From Paeniglutamicibacter kerguelensis (GTDB taxonomy: Bacteria; Actinomycetota; Actinomycetes; Actinomycetales; Micrococcaceae): DNA of 64,000 nucleotides. Location of the stretch: the NCBI RefSeq assembly GCF_017876535.1, contig NZ_JAGIOF010000001.1:3720001-3784000 (forward strand), written 5' to 3'. A program made the translations under genes and the position numbers. The notes beneath the pieces are model-generated. The model searched no databases and had not been told where the DNA came from. It was given only the letters and a program-made list of their open reading frames with translations. Position 1 is the stretch's first letter, and each line of letters begins with the position of its first letter. Shown here one piece after another: positions 1-7,367 of this stretch.

Positions 1-503
1 GTCATGCGGACGCCGACGATGTTGATCAGGTACATGAAGAGGATGACGCCGATGCCGATCACGATGGGAAGGTTCAGCTCAATGGGCCCGAGATTCACCA
101 CCCAGGTCGATTCGGGGAACCACTGCGCCTGGATCAGTGCGCCGGTGATGGCGCCGTAGGTTGCCAGGTTGGTGCCCCACGGGAACCAGTAGCCGACGCT
201 TGCAAGCGGCGCGACCCAGGGTGCGCGCTTCTTCCAGGCCTCGGCCGCGTAGTGGGTGATGCCGCCCGAGGACTCGGGGAACATCGTGGCAAGTTCGGTG
301 TAGATCCAGTTCACGCCCATGGCGATGATCATCGACACCGCCCAGAGGAACGCGGCGCCCCAGCCGCCGAGGTCGGCAATCGAGGCTCCCAGGGTGGCAA
401 TCAGCGCCGCAGGCATGGTCATGGACATTGCGAATCCGTCGAACCATCGCATCTTCTTGGGTAATTGCTCTTCGCTCTCCGGGAGCGTCAACTGCTCGGA
501 CAT
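1..503 (-). CDS. APC-family amino acid permease, N-terminal part (runs off the window)
   Basis: The visible 167 residues begin MSEQLTLPESEEQLPKKMRW and carry the N-terminal signature of the amino acid/polyamine/organocation superfamily. An FDGFAMSMTMPAAL helix is followed by a helix rich in G/A (ATLGASIADLGGWGAAF), and then the YTELATMFPESSGGITHYA loop typical of TM2-TM3. At least four membrane helices are visible, the last near VIGIGVILFMYLINIVG. It imports an amino acid or amine across the plasma membrane; the substrate cannot be read. The ATG at 503 is the first in frame after an AT-rich spacer. It is divergent from the aldehyde dehydrogenase gene, so the pair may take up and oxidise the same amine, but that is inference. 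The C-terminus lies outside the window. Confidence 0.85.
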   Translation of the reverse strand, partial: MSEQLTLPESEEQLPKKMRWFDGFAMSMTMPAALIATLGASIADLGGWGAAFLWAVSMIIAMGVNWIYTELATMFPESSGGITHYAAEAWKKRAPWVAPLASVGYWFPWGTNLATYGAITGALIQAQWFPESTWVVNLGPIELNLPIVIGIGVILFMYLINIVGVRM

Positions 504-622
504 TCGTGCCTTCCAATTCGATCACCGTCATTAGGACAAATAGAAGCCTGCCAAAATTGTCGCGAAAGTCAATAGATTGGCTACTCATTGTTTTTTCAGC
601 AAGAAACATTGAGATTTTACTC

Positions 623-650
623 TTGACGCCAATCGCGACCGGGCTATAGT
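623..650 (+). promoter_or_regulatory. sigma-70-type promoter for the aldehyde dehydrogenase gene
   Basis: TTGACG at 623-628 and TATAGT at 645-650 are separated by 16 bp, a near-consensus housekeeping promoter, about 50 bp upstream of the ATG at 699. It lies in the AT-rich 504-698 spacer, which also has to serve the divergent permease. Confidence 0.65.
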
Positions 651-698
651 GATCTACATCATCAACAACGGATTCCTCTTGAAAGGGCTTTTGATTCC

Positions 699-2156
699 AT
701 GACCGCTGTATCCGTGCCGACCCGCACACAGCTATTTATCGCCGGAGAGTACTCAGATGGAAGCGGCCAGGAGCGCTACGACGTCATCAGCCCATCCACC
801 GGTGAATTCATCGCCTCGATCCCGGTTCCCACCGAAGAAGACCTGAACCGCGCTGTGGCCAAGGCCCACGAGGCCAAGGGAGCCTGGCAGAAGCTCGGCG
901 TCTTCAAGCGCGCCGAAATCTGCCACAAGATCGGCGACGCCATGGAGCGCCGCATCGACGAGCTCGCCCACCTGCAGTCGCAGGAGCAGGGCAAGCCGCT
1001 GGCCGAGTCCATCGCCGACGTCACCGAAGCCGCACAGCTCTTCCACCTGCATGCAGAAGACGCAATCCGCCTCAACGGCGAAACCATTCCGTCCTCCGAC
1101 ACCGACAAGCGCATGTTCACCTTCCGCGCGGCCGTCGGCGTCTGGGGCATCATCACCCCGTGGAACTTCCCGCTGCTCATGTTCGCGGAGTTCGTTGCCC
1201 CGGGCCTTGCCACCGGCAACGCACACGTCGTGAAGCCGCCGGCAAACACCGCACTGACGGTTCTGGCCGCCATGGAATGCCTCATCGAGGCGGGCGTTCC
1301 CGAGGGACTCGTCTCCATCCTTCCGGGCGAGGGCGACTTCGGCGCCAAGCTGGTCTCCCACGACGGCATCGACGCCATCGGCTTCATCGGCTCCTCGGCC
1401 ACCGCCGCGAAGATCCAGAAGACCGCGGGCCTCAAGCGCTCCATCATGGAATGCTCCGGCAACGGCCCGGTGGTTGTCCTCGCCGATGCCGACGTCAAGC
1501 GTGCGGCCAAGGCCGCCGTCGACGGTGCATTCTTCTGCGCCGGCCAGGTCTGCTGCGCCACCGAGCGTGTCATCGTCCACAAGGACATCCACGAGGCATT
1601 CGTCAAGGAAGTCCTGGAATACGCCAAGGCAACCGTGAAGCTCGGCGATCCGTTCGCCGAGGGCACCAACCTGGGCCCGCTGAACAACGAGCTCGTTGCC
1701 GTGAAGATGGATACGCACATGGCCGACGCCCGCGAGCGCGGCCTGGACATCCTCCTGGGCGGCCGCCGCAGCCCGGATTTCGCCACCGACCTCTACTACG
1801 AATTCACCGTGGTGGACAACGTGACCGAGGACAGCCTGCTGAGCCGCGAAGAATCATTCGGCCCGGTCCTGCCGATCATCGTGGGCCAGGATGACGACGA
1901 CATCCTGCGCATCGCCAACGGCGACGCGCTGGGCCTGCAGTCCGCCGTCTTCACCCAGAGCATGAAGAGCGCCTTCCGCTTCATGGAGGAGCTCCAGACC
2001 GGCCAGGTCGTCGTGAACGACTCCAACGGCTGGTGGGACATCAACATGCCGTTCGGCGGCGCCGGCGGCAAGGGCACCGGCTGGGGCCGCATCGGCGGGG
2101 TCCACACCCTGCTCGACATGACGGACCTCCGCACGGGTGTCATCCACCTCAGCTAA
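699..2156 (+). CDS. NAD(P)-dependent aldehyde dehydrogenase
   Basis: A 485-residue cytosolic enzyme that oxidises an aldehyde to the acid. The family landmarks are in order: the cofactor-binding stretch ITPWNFP near residue 153, the VKPP motif near 178, and the glycine motif FIGSSATA near 229. General base Glu251 lies in MECSGNGP and the catalytic Cys285 in GQVCCA, 34 residues apart as in the family. The usual ELGG around the glutamate is changed to ECSG, which occurs in a subset of benzaldehyde/vanillin- and succinate-semialdehyde-type enzymes, so the substrate is open. The length is normal. It has its own promoter at 623-650 and a strong terminator at 2168-2209, so it is probably monocistronic. 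The Lrp/AsnC gene just downstream may regulate it. Confidence 0.93.
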   Translation: MTAVSVPTRTQLFIAGEYSDGSGQERYDVISPSTGEFIASIPVPTEEDLNRAVAKAHEAKGAWQKLGVFKRAEICHKIGDAMERRIDELAHLQSQEQGKPLAESIADVTEAAQLFHLHAEDAIRLNGETIPSSDTDKRMFTFRAAVGVWGIITPWNFPLLMFAEFVAPGLATGNAHVVKPPANTALTVLAAMECLIEAGVPEGLVSILPGEGDFGAKLVSHDGIDAIGFIGSSATAAKIQKTAGLKRSIMECSGNGPVVVLADADVKRAAKAAVDGAFFCAGQVCCATERVIVHKDIHEAFVKEVLEYAKATVKLGDPFAEGTNLGPLNNELVAVKMDTHMADARERGLDILLGGRRSPDFATDLYYEFTVVDNVTEDSLLSREESFGPVLPIIVGQDDDDILRIANGDALGLQSAVFTQSMKSAFRFMEELQTGQVVVNDSNGWWDINMPFGGAGGKGTGWGRIGGVHTLLDMTDLRTGVIHLS

Positions 2157-2167
2157 GGTAAAAGACA

Positions 2168-2209
2168 GGTACGGCTGTGGCGATACGGAAGTATCGCCAC
2201 AGCCGTACC
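2168..2209 (+). terminator. 19-bp perfect hairpin terminator
   Basis: Arms 2168-2186 and 2191-2209 are perfectly complementary around a GGAA loop, 12 bases after the aldehyde dehydrogenase stop codon. No long T-run follows, as is common in actinobacteria. Confidence 0.8.
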
Positions 2210-2314
2210 CACTTAACAAGGAACCAGTGGTGCCGGGGCAGGCCCGCCCAACCGGGTGCCTGCCCGAATGTTCACAATGAACGGCACCAACGGACGTTGC
2301 CGCGAAGGAATCCG

Positions 2315-2821
2315 ATGACCGAACTCGATGACATTGACCGCCAGCTCATTGCCGCGCTGCAGCTCAATGGCCGAAAGTCCTTCAAGGAAATTGCCGAGGA
2401 AACCGGCATTCCCGCATCCTCCGTGCGCTACCGCGTGCAGCGCCTGGAAGACTCCGGGACGCTGCAGATCGTCGGCATCGCCAACCCCCTCTCGATCGGC
2501 TTCGACCGCCTGGCACTGATCGGCGTGCGCTGCGCACCAGGCAAGGCACGGAACGTCTGCAAGGAAATGGCGGCGCTCACCGAGTCCAGCTACGTGGTGC
2601 TGACCACCGGAAGCTACGACGTCATGGTCGAGGTCGTGTGCCGGGACCTCGAGCACTACACCGAACTGCTCTACGACCGCCTGCAGCTCATCGACGGGGT
2701 CGTTGCCACCGAGACCTTCTTCGTCCTCGAGGCCCACAAGCTGGCCTACGGGTGGGGCGTGGGCACGCCCGCGGGCCTGAACCCACGCCACATGGGAATC
2801 AAGCCCGGCGAAGAATCCTGA
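2315..2821 (+). CDS. Lrp/AsnC-family transcriptional regulator
   Basis: A protein of 168 residues with the family's two parts. The N-terminal winged helix-turn-helix covers residues about 1-55 (LDDIDRQLIAALQLNGRKS, then EIAEETGIPASSVRYRVQRLE). The C-terminal RAM ligand-binding fold (ALIGVRC, then VVLTTGSYDVMVEVVC) contains the glycine-rich effector turn. Members bind small amino acids or related metabolites and act as octamers or dimers on nearby genes. The ATG at 2315 is preceded by GAAGGAA. An upstream in-frame ATG at 2177 falls inside the terminator hairpin and is rejected. Its position after the aldehyde dehydrogenase suggests local control of the amino acid/aldehyde genes, which is inference. 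Confidence 0.9.
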   Translation: MTELDDIDRQLIAALQLNGRKSFKEIAEETGIPASSVRYRVQRLEDSGTLQIVGIANPLSIGFDRLALIGVRCAPGKARNVCKEMAALTESSYVVLTTGSYDVMVEVVCRDLEHYTELLYDRLQLIDGVVATETFFVLEAHKLAYGWGVGTPAGLNPRHMGIKPGEES

Positions 2822-2859
2822 CTACCGGCTGAGCGCTCCAAGTCCACACGGGGCCGCGC

Positions 2860-3225
2860 CTACTTGTACTCGTTCTCCTTGAGCTCGACCAGGAACGCAC
2901 GCCGCTCGGCGATCTTGGCGTCCCGCATCACGAACACCTCGCCCACCACCATGCGCATGACTTCACCATCGGGTCGGGGCACCTCGCCCGAAAGCTCGGC
3001 CATCAAGACATCGTTTTCCTCGACCATCCGGACGACCTTCAAGACCGGCGGACCCGCGAACTCCTGGCCATCGATCTCGTTGTCGTAGGCTTCCTTGCCG
3101 ACCAGGTGGAAGTGCCCGAACACCGTCCATTCGATGTCGTCGGTCAGGCAGGACAGGATCTGGTCATGGTCGTTCTTGTTGAATCCGTCGATGTACTTCA
3201 TGACGGTTTCCTTGTTTGCGGACAT
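2860..3225 (-). CDS. SnoaL-like (NTF2 fold) small protein
   Basis: A 121-residue protein with the SnoaL/NTF2-like outline. An opening helix with YIDGFNKNDHDQILSCLTDD (residues about 10-29) is followed by the conserved WTVFGHF strand, a GKEAYDNEI segment, and alternating strands to the C-terminus. The fold is a cone-shaped dimer used by isomerases, hydratases and limonene-epoxide-hydrolase relatives, and also by ligand-binding proteins, so no reaction can be assigned. The ATG at 3225 is chosen because GGAGG lies 6 bases upstream; an earlier start at 3252 has no such site. It stands alone, convergent with the Lrp gene and tandem behind the VOC gene. Confidence 0.75.
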   Translation of the reverse strand: MSANKETVMKYIDGFNKNDHDQILSCLTDDIEWTVFGHFHLVGKEAYDNEIDGQEFAGPPVLKVVRMVEENDVLMAELSGEVPRPDGEVMRMVVGEVFVMRDAKIAERRAFLVELKENEYK

Positions 3226-3329
3226 GGGGAACCTCCAAAACCTGTTCGTCACCGAGCGATGCTTTCGAGGCTAGCGGGCTTCGCACCTCGAGTGAAGACC
3301 TTTGTCGGCAAGGCCAAGGCTGCTTGGCG

Positions 3330-4067
3330 TCATCGCGGTGCGAGGACGCAGAACTCGTTGCCTTCCGGATCGGCGAGGCAGACCCACGGCACATCGCCCT
3401 GTCCGACGTCCGCGTCGGTGGCGCCCAGCGCCCGCAGCCGGTCCACCTCCGCGGCCTGGTCATCACCGGGGTACGGCAACACATCCAGATGGACGCGTCC
3501 GCAAAAGCTGTCGGGATCCGGCGTGCGCAGGAACTCCAGATACGGCCCGACGCCCCGGGCCGAACGCAGCCTCGCATGGTCGTCCGTCACCTCGTCCAGC
3601 GTCCAATCCGTCGCCTCGCTCCAGAACTTGGCCATGGCCCGCGGATCCGCGCAGTTGACCACCACCGTGGCGATCGACCCGGTGTCGCTGTAGATCTCCC
3701 GGGGCTCCAGCACACAAAACAGGTTGCCCTCCGGGTCGGCCAGAACCGTCCACGGCACGTCGCCCTGGCCAATGTCGGCGGGCGTCGCACCGAGTTTTTT
3801 CAGGCGCTCAACCAGTTCCGTCTGGTGGGCAGCAGAGGTGGTTGCCAGGTCGAGGTGCGTTCGGTAGTTCACCGTCTCGGGGTCCGGGACGGTGACGACG
3901 TCGATGCAGACCGCGACGGGATCCGGCCAGGTGAAGTCCGGTGGTTCGACGTTTGTCACGCCGGGCCCCTCGCTGGAAACACCCCAGCCGAGCGCATCGG
4001 CCCAAAAGCGGCCAAGCGCGGAGTCGTCCCGGGCCTTGAAATTCACCTGTACAAGTCGCAGTGCCAT
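3330..4067 (-). CDS. Two-domain VOC (glyoxalase/dioxygenase superfamily) protein
   Basis: A 245-residue protein made of two tandem VOC modules of about 120 residues. Each module ends with a near-duplicate motif: GATPADIGQGDVPWTVLADP then EGNLFCVLEPRE in the first, and GATDADVGQGDVPWVCLADP then EGNEFCVLAPR in the second. The opening ALRLVQVNFKARDDSALGRF is typical of the hydroxylase-associated VOC group. Metal-binding His/Glu residues are only partly recognisable (HLD in both modules), so it may bind a ligand or antibiotic rather than catalyse. It is divergent from the MFS transporter across a 136-bp spacer containing the HxlR-type palindrome, so it may share that control. Confidence 0.8.
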   Translation of the reverse strand: MALRLVQVNFKARDDSALGRFWADALGWGVSSEGPGVTNVEPPDFTWPDPVAVCIDVVTVPDPETVNYRTHLDLATTSAAHQTELVERLKKLGATPADIGQGDVPWTVLADPEGNLFCVLEPREIYSDTGSIATVVVNCADPRAMAKFWSEATDWTLDEVTDDHARLRSARGVGPYLEFLRTPDPDSFCGRVHLDVLPYPGDDQAAEVDRLRALGATDADVGQGDVPWVCLADPEGNEFCVLAPR

Positions 4068-4141
4068 ACCGCCAGATCCTATACCGAGGCAGCACCCGAT
4101 TTGGAGGTGCATCGCGGCGGTTCGCCCCTCGTAACACTTTA

Positions 4142-4156
4142 CTTTCCTAAGGAAAG
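4142..4156. promoter_or_regulatory. Probable HxlR operator upstream of the MFS gene
   Basis: CTTTCCTAAGGAAAG is a palindrome with 7-bp arms around one base. A second copy differing at two positions lies in front of the HxlR gene at 6098-6112. The shared element in front of a transporter and a neighbouring regulator marks it as the likely regulator site. It lies 48 bp before the MFS start. Confidence 0.6.
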
Positions 4157-4203
4157 CGTGGCAGTGTGGTGCGACGAACCAGCCTCGCGAGAAAGCCTGA
4201 ACC

Positions 4204-5574
4204 ATGTCACTGCCTTCGTCACCCGCCGAACCCGCGCTTGCCGTCGCGAGCCGACCACGGCCGCGGTTGCACCGCGCGTGGCTGGTGGTTGCGGTGACGG
4301 TTTTGGCGCTCGTCGCGGCAGCGGCCTTCCGTTCCACCACCGGGGCGTTCTTCGAACCCCTGGAATCGGAATTCGGGTGGACGCGGGCCCAACTTTCCAT
4401 GACAGTGACGATCAACCTGGTAGTTTACGGGTTGGTGGCGCCGTTCGCCGCCACGCTCCTTGAACGATTCTCCATGCGAGCGGTTGCAGCCATAGCGTTG
4501 ACGCTGGTCTCCGCGGGTGCCGGGCTGGCGGTGTTCATCACCCAGGTGTGGCACCTATGGATCTTGTCGGGCGGGCTCGTTGGCGTCGGCACCGGCGCCA
4601 TGGCCCTGGTCTTTGGCGCGGTGGTGGCCAACCGCTGGTTCGTGCGCAGGCGTGGGCTTGTCATGGGAATCTTCTCCGCAGCGAACGCCTGCGGCCAGCT
4701 GATTTTCCTGCCGACCATCGTCCACCTGACCGGCCATCACGGATGGCGTGTTGCTTCATTCTTGGTGGCGGGATTCGCCCTGGCCATCGTGCCGCTGTTG
4801 TTCTGGCCCTTTGCCAACTCCCCCGCGGCGGTAAAAACCACCGCCTACGGTGCCGATGAAACCGATGCGGTCGAGAGCGCCCCTGCAGTTTTGCAGCGGC
4901 CCGCGGGCGGTGCAGTCGCCGAAACGTTCAAGGTCCTCGAACATGCCATGAAGTTCCGGGCCTTCTGGATCCTGGCCTTCACCTTCTGGATCTGCGGCTG
5001 GTCGACCAACGGGCTGATCCAAACGCACTTCATTCCCGCATCCCATGACCACGGCATGCCGGCGACAACCGCTTCGGGACTGCTGGCGCTGATCGGCGTT
5101 TTCGACATCATTGGAACCATTGCCTCGGGCTGGCTGACCGACCGCGTGCGTCCGTGGCTGTTGCTTGTCGTCTACTACGGCCTGCGCGGAATCTCGTTAC
5201 TGACGGTTCACTCGCTGATGGGCCCCACGGTCGAACCCGTGCTGTGGATCTTCATCCTGTTCTACGGCCTGGACTGGGTGGCAACGGTACCGCCGACCGT
5301 CGTGTTGTGCCGCAAGTACTTCGGGCCCGTGCGCGCCACCGTGGTCTTCGGCTGGGTCTTCGCCTTCCACATGGTGGGCGCCGGCGCCGGAGCCCTCACC
5401 GCCGGCATCGGCCGCGACATCTCCGGCAGCTACCTCATGGCCTGGATCACCGCCGCGGTGCTCTGCTTCCTGGCCGCCGGCAGCCTGTTCTTCCTGCCCG
5501 GCGCGCCCAAAGCATTCGATACGCCAGAGCAGAATGAGACCGTCGAAGAAAGCTCGGCACAGAAGCCGATTTAG
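4204..5574 (+). CDS. MFS transporter, oxalate/formate- or monocarboxylate-type
   Basis: A 456-residue membrane protein with about 12 hydrophobic helices split by a charged central loop (residues about 205-240). The first loop FRSTTGAFFEPLESEFGWTR matches the monocarboxylate porter/OFA group of the major facilitator superfamily. The A-like motif between TM2 and TM3 is in the GLVAPFAATLLERF region, with an RRRGLVMGIFSAANACGQ stretch near TM5. Cargo is unknown, with organic acids most likely by family. It has its own upstream palindrome at 4142-4156 and ends convergently, 4 bp overlapping the HxlR regulator. This geometry suggests the regulator controls this exporter or importer. Confidence 0.88.
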   Translation: MSLPSSPAEPALAVASRPRPRLHRAWLVVAVTVLALVAAAAFRSTTGAFFEPLESEFGWTRAQLSMTVTINLVVYGLVAPFAATLLERFSMRAVAAIALTLVSAGAGLAVFITQVWHLWILSGGLVGVGTGAMALVFGAVVANRWFVRRRGLVMGIFSAANACGQLIFLPTIVHLTGHHGWRVASFLVAGFALAIVPLLFWPFANSPAAVKTTAYGADETDAVESAPAVLQRPAGGAVAETFKVLEHAMKFRAFWILAFTFWICGWSTNGLIQTHFIPASHDHGMPATTASGLLALIGVFDIIGTIASGWLTDRVRPWLLLVVYYGLRGISLLTVHSLMGPTVEPVLWIFILFYGLDWVATVPPTVVLCRKYFGPVRATVVFGWVFAFHMVGAGAGALTAGIGRDISGSYLMAWITAAVLCFLAAGSLFFLPGAPKAFDTPEQNETVEESSAQKPI

Positions 5575-6068
5575 CGCTCGACAGCGGCACCGAGCGGCTT
5601 GGGGATCCGATCCGTCGAGATGGGCCGGATCCACGAAACGTTGTCCGCGCTCAGGACGGCACCGCATTCGCTGCAGGTTTCCCCCCTGGATGATTCCCGG
5701 CCGCAGTCGCGGCACACGATGACCAGGCGCTGCCCAAGCCCCGCGGTCGGGGTATGCTTTTCGGCCCACAGGGCGAAGGCATGGAGGATCGGCAGCGCAT
5801 CGATCCCGGCCTGCGTCGGCTCGTACTCATAGCGTCGCGTCGAGGCGTTCCCGTAGGGAATACGCGTGGCCAAACCGCCCTCGACGAGCTGGCGCAGCCG
5901 GTTGGCCAGGACCTTGTCCGACACCCCGACCGATTCGCGGATCTCGTCGAAACGCCGTACGCCGGAGATGAGCTCGCGGATGATCAGCAGTGTCCAGGGA
6001 TCGCCGACCGCGTCGATTCCGCGCGCGATCGAGCACGGCCTCTCGGACCAATCAGAACGCAATGGCAT
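5571..6068 (-). CDS. HxlR-family regulator with C-terminal Cys4 zinc-ribbon-like tail
   Basis: A 165-residue protein. The winged helix covers residues about 10-100 (CSIARGIDAVGDPWTLLIIRE, then the HTH segment FDEIRESVGVSDKVLANRLRQL and the wing YEYEPT), which is diagnostic of HxlR. An extra tail holds two CxxC-like pairs (VCRDCG and TCSECG), suggesting a small zinc ribbon or a thiol sensor, as in some family members that respond to electrophiles. The ATG at 6068 is preferred because GAGGAG lies 6 bases upstream; a GTG at 6089 would place that site inside the gene. Palindromes at 6098-6112 (its own promoter) and 4142-4156 are the likely operators. It overlaps the MFS stop codon. Confidence 0.88.
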   Translation of the reverse strand: MPLRSDWSERPCSIARGIDAVGDPWTLLIIRELISGVRRFDEIRESVGVSDKVLANRLRQLVEGGLATRIPYGNASTRRYEYEPTQAGIDALPILHAFALWAEKHTPTAGLGQRLVIVCRDCGRESSRGETCSECGAVLSADNVSWIRPISTDRIPKPLGAAVER

Positions 6069-6097
6069 GCCCGACTCCTCAAGGTTCACGGAACAAA

Positions 6098-6112
6098 CTA
6101 TCCTGAGGAAAG
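6098..6112. promoter_or_regulatory. Probable HxlR autoregulatory operator
   Basis: CTATCCTGAGGAAAG, 30 bp upstream of the HxlR start, matches the palindrome at 4142-4156 in 13 of 15 positions. The 6113-6296 stretch beyond it holds no recognisable gene. Confidence 0.6.
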
Positions 6113-6296
6113 CTTAGCGCCCTTCCCTGTCTGGAGCCTGCATCGCGAGATGCAGGACGATCGATACCACCTTGCACATCTACGACAACGCCTCGGGCGC
6201 GCTCAAAGAGATCACAGGCGCGCAGGGATGATTCTGAGTGCTGCGTGTTCGGACACTTACTCAACATGTCCGTCAATTCATAACTGGCGAATTGTC

Positions 6297-7367
6297 CTAG
6301 TTCTGCGAGATCCCCTCACCCAACGTGAGCATGAGCCGGTTGGCCCAGCTGAACATCGCCGAGACTGCCGCAGCATCCAAAATCTGCCCGTCATCCAACC
6401 CGTGCACCTTCAACGCCTCCAGATGGCCCGCTTCCACCGAGGACGGTGAAGTTGCCATGGCGCTGGCAAATCCCGCAAGTGCACGCTCACGCGATGACTC
6501 TAGCCCTGCAATACCAAGATGCTTGAGCCGCGGGCTGGAAATTGTGTCCTTTGAGAGGAAGAAGTGCCGTCGGCCATGCACCGTGGCACAGAATTCACAA
6601 CCGGTCTCCAAGCTGGTGGCCAGGGCAATGAATTCGCGTTCGGCGCGTTCCAGTTGCCCCTCCCCGGTCATGATCGTGTCGTACAGCTCGGTACGGACTC
6701 CCAGGAATCCTTCCTCGTGCCTGAGCACCGAATAGTAGTCCGAGGCCCCCTTGGCTTGGTCCGTACGCACGTCTTCGGAGAAAGCCGGGATGCCAATGAC
6801 AAATCCACGCCAATCCATCAACGGGTACTCCTGCCGGGGGTGCCCGAACTTCTGCTCACTGGTTTCGGAATAAGGAATCAACTGTGGCGCGACCGCAGCA
6901 CTACTGACGTTCAACAGCTCGGCGACCCTGCGAAGCCTGCCAAAGTACGCAACAAACGAGGTGACTTGGCTTGCCGCCACAATCGCTGCCTCACTATGAC
7001 CCGCTTCGCGCAGTGCGATGATTGCAGCTTCCCCGGTTGATGTCGGATCCACTGCCATCTCAATCGCATGCTCAAAAAGTGAGATCCGGCGCGCACTAAA
7101 GTTGTTAACCCAAGCGGATTCGTCAAGGATCGCAGCGTAGCTGCCGTTTCCCGCTATCGCGTCCAGCTCACTGCCAAACTCATCTACAAGGGTCTGATCA
7201 CCGCAATACGGGGCAACACAGATGGCGATTCGAAGTCGGTCAGCAGCCGAAATTGAAGTCAGTGCTTCCTGCACCGAGTTCAATTCGCCGAATGCCGCCT
7301 CGAGCGAAACATTCGTCAGCCTTGCAACCTCACTTCTAAGCGCGTTGGGCACTTTCCAATGCAGCAA
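6297..7367 (-). CDS. AhpD/carboxymuconolactone-decarboxylase-like two-domain protein
   Basis: A 356-residue protein with two CMD/AhpD-like all-helical domains. The first, residues about 20-150, lacks the redox cysteines. The second, about 190-350, has the intact CEFCATVHGRRHFF motif, the CxxC plus His proton relay of AhpD-type peroxidases. It is likely a cytosolic peroxidase-related enzyme that disposes of peroxide or a lipoate-linked intermediate. The TTG start at 7367 has AAGGA 6 bases upstream and lies 32 bp inside the preceding FAD gene, so translation is coupled. It is the last gene of the six-gene operon running from 13,680. Confidence 0.8.
   Translation of the reverse strand: MLHWKVPNALRSEVARLTNVSLEAAFGELNSVQEALTSISAADRLRIAICVAPYCGDQTLVDEFGSELDAIAGNGSYAAILDESAWVNNFSARRISLFEHAIEMAVDPTSTGEAAIIALREAGHSEAAIVAASQVTSFVAYFGRLRRVAELLNVSSAAVAPQLIPYSETSEQKFGHPRQEYPLMDWRGFVIGIPAFSEDVRTDQAKGASDYYSVLRHEEGFLGVRTELYDTIMTGEGQLERAEREFIALATSLETGCEFCATVHGRRHFFLSKDTISSPRLKHLGIAGLESSRERALAGFASAMATSPSSVEAGHLEALKVHGLDDGQILDAAAVSAMFSWANRLMLTLGEGISQN

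Noticed and set aside
79..729. Long minus-strand frame with a 216-residue product
   Set aside because: Shadow of the permease in another frame. Arg/His-rich composition and no motif, while the permease frame reads as a clear membrane protein.
6079..6276. 65-residue minus-strand frame upstream of the HxlR gene
   Set aside because: Overlaps the HxlR promoter and operator; no ribosome site and no recognisable domain.
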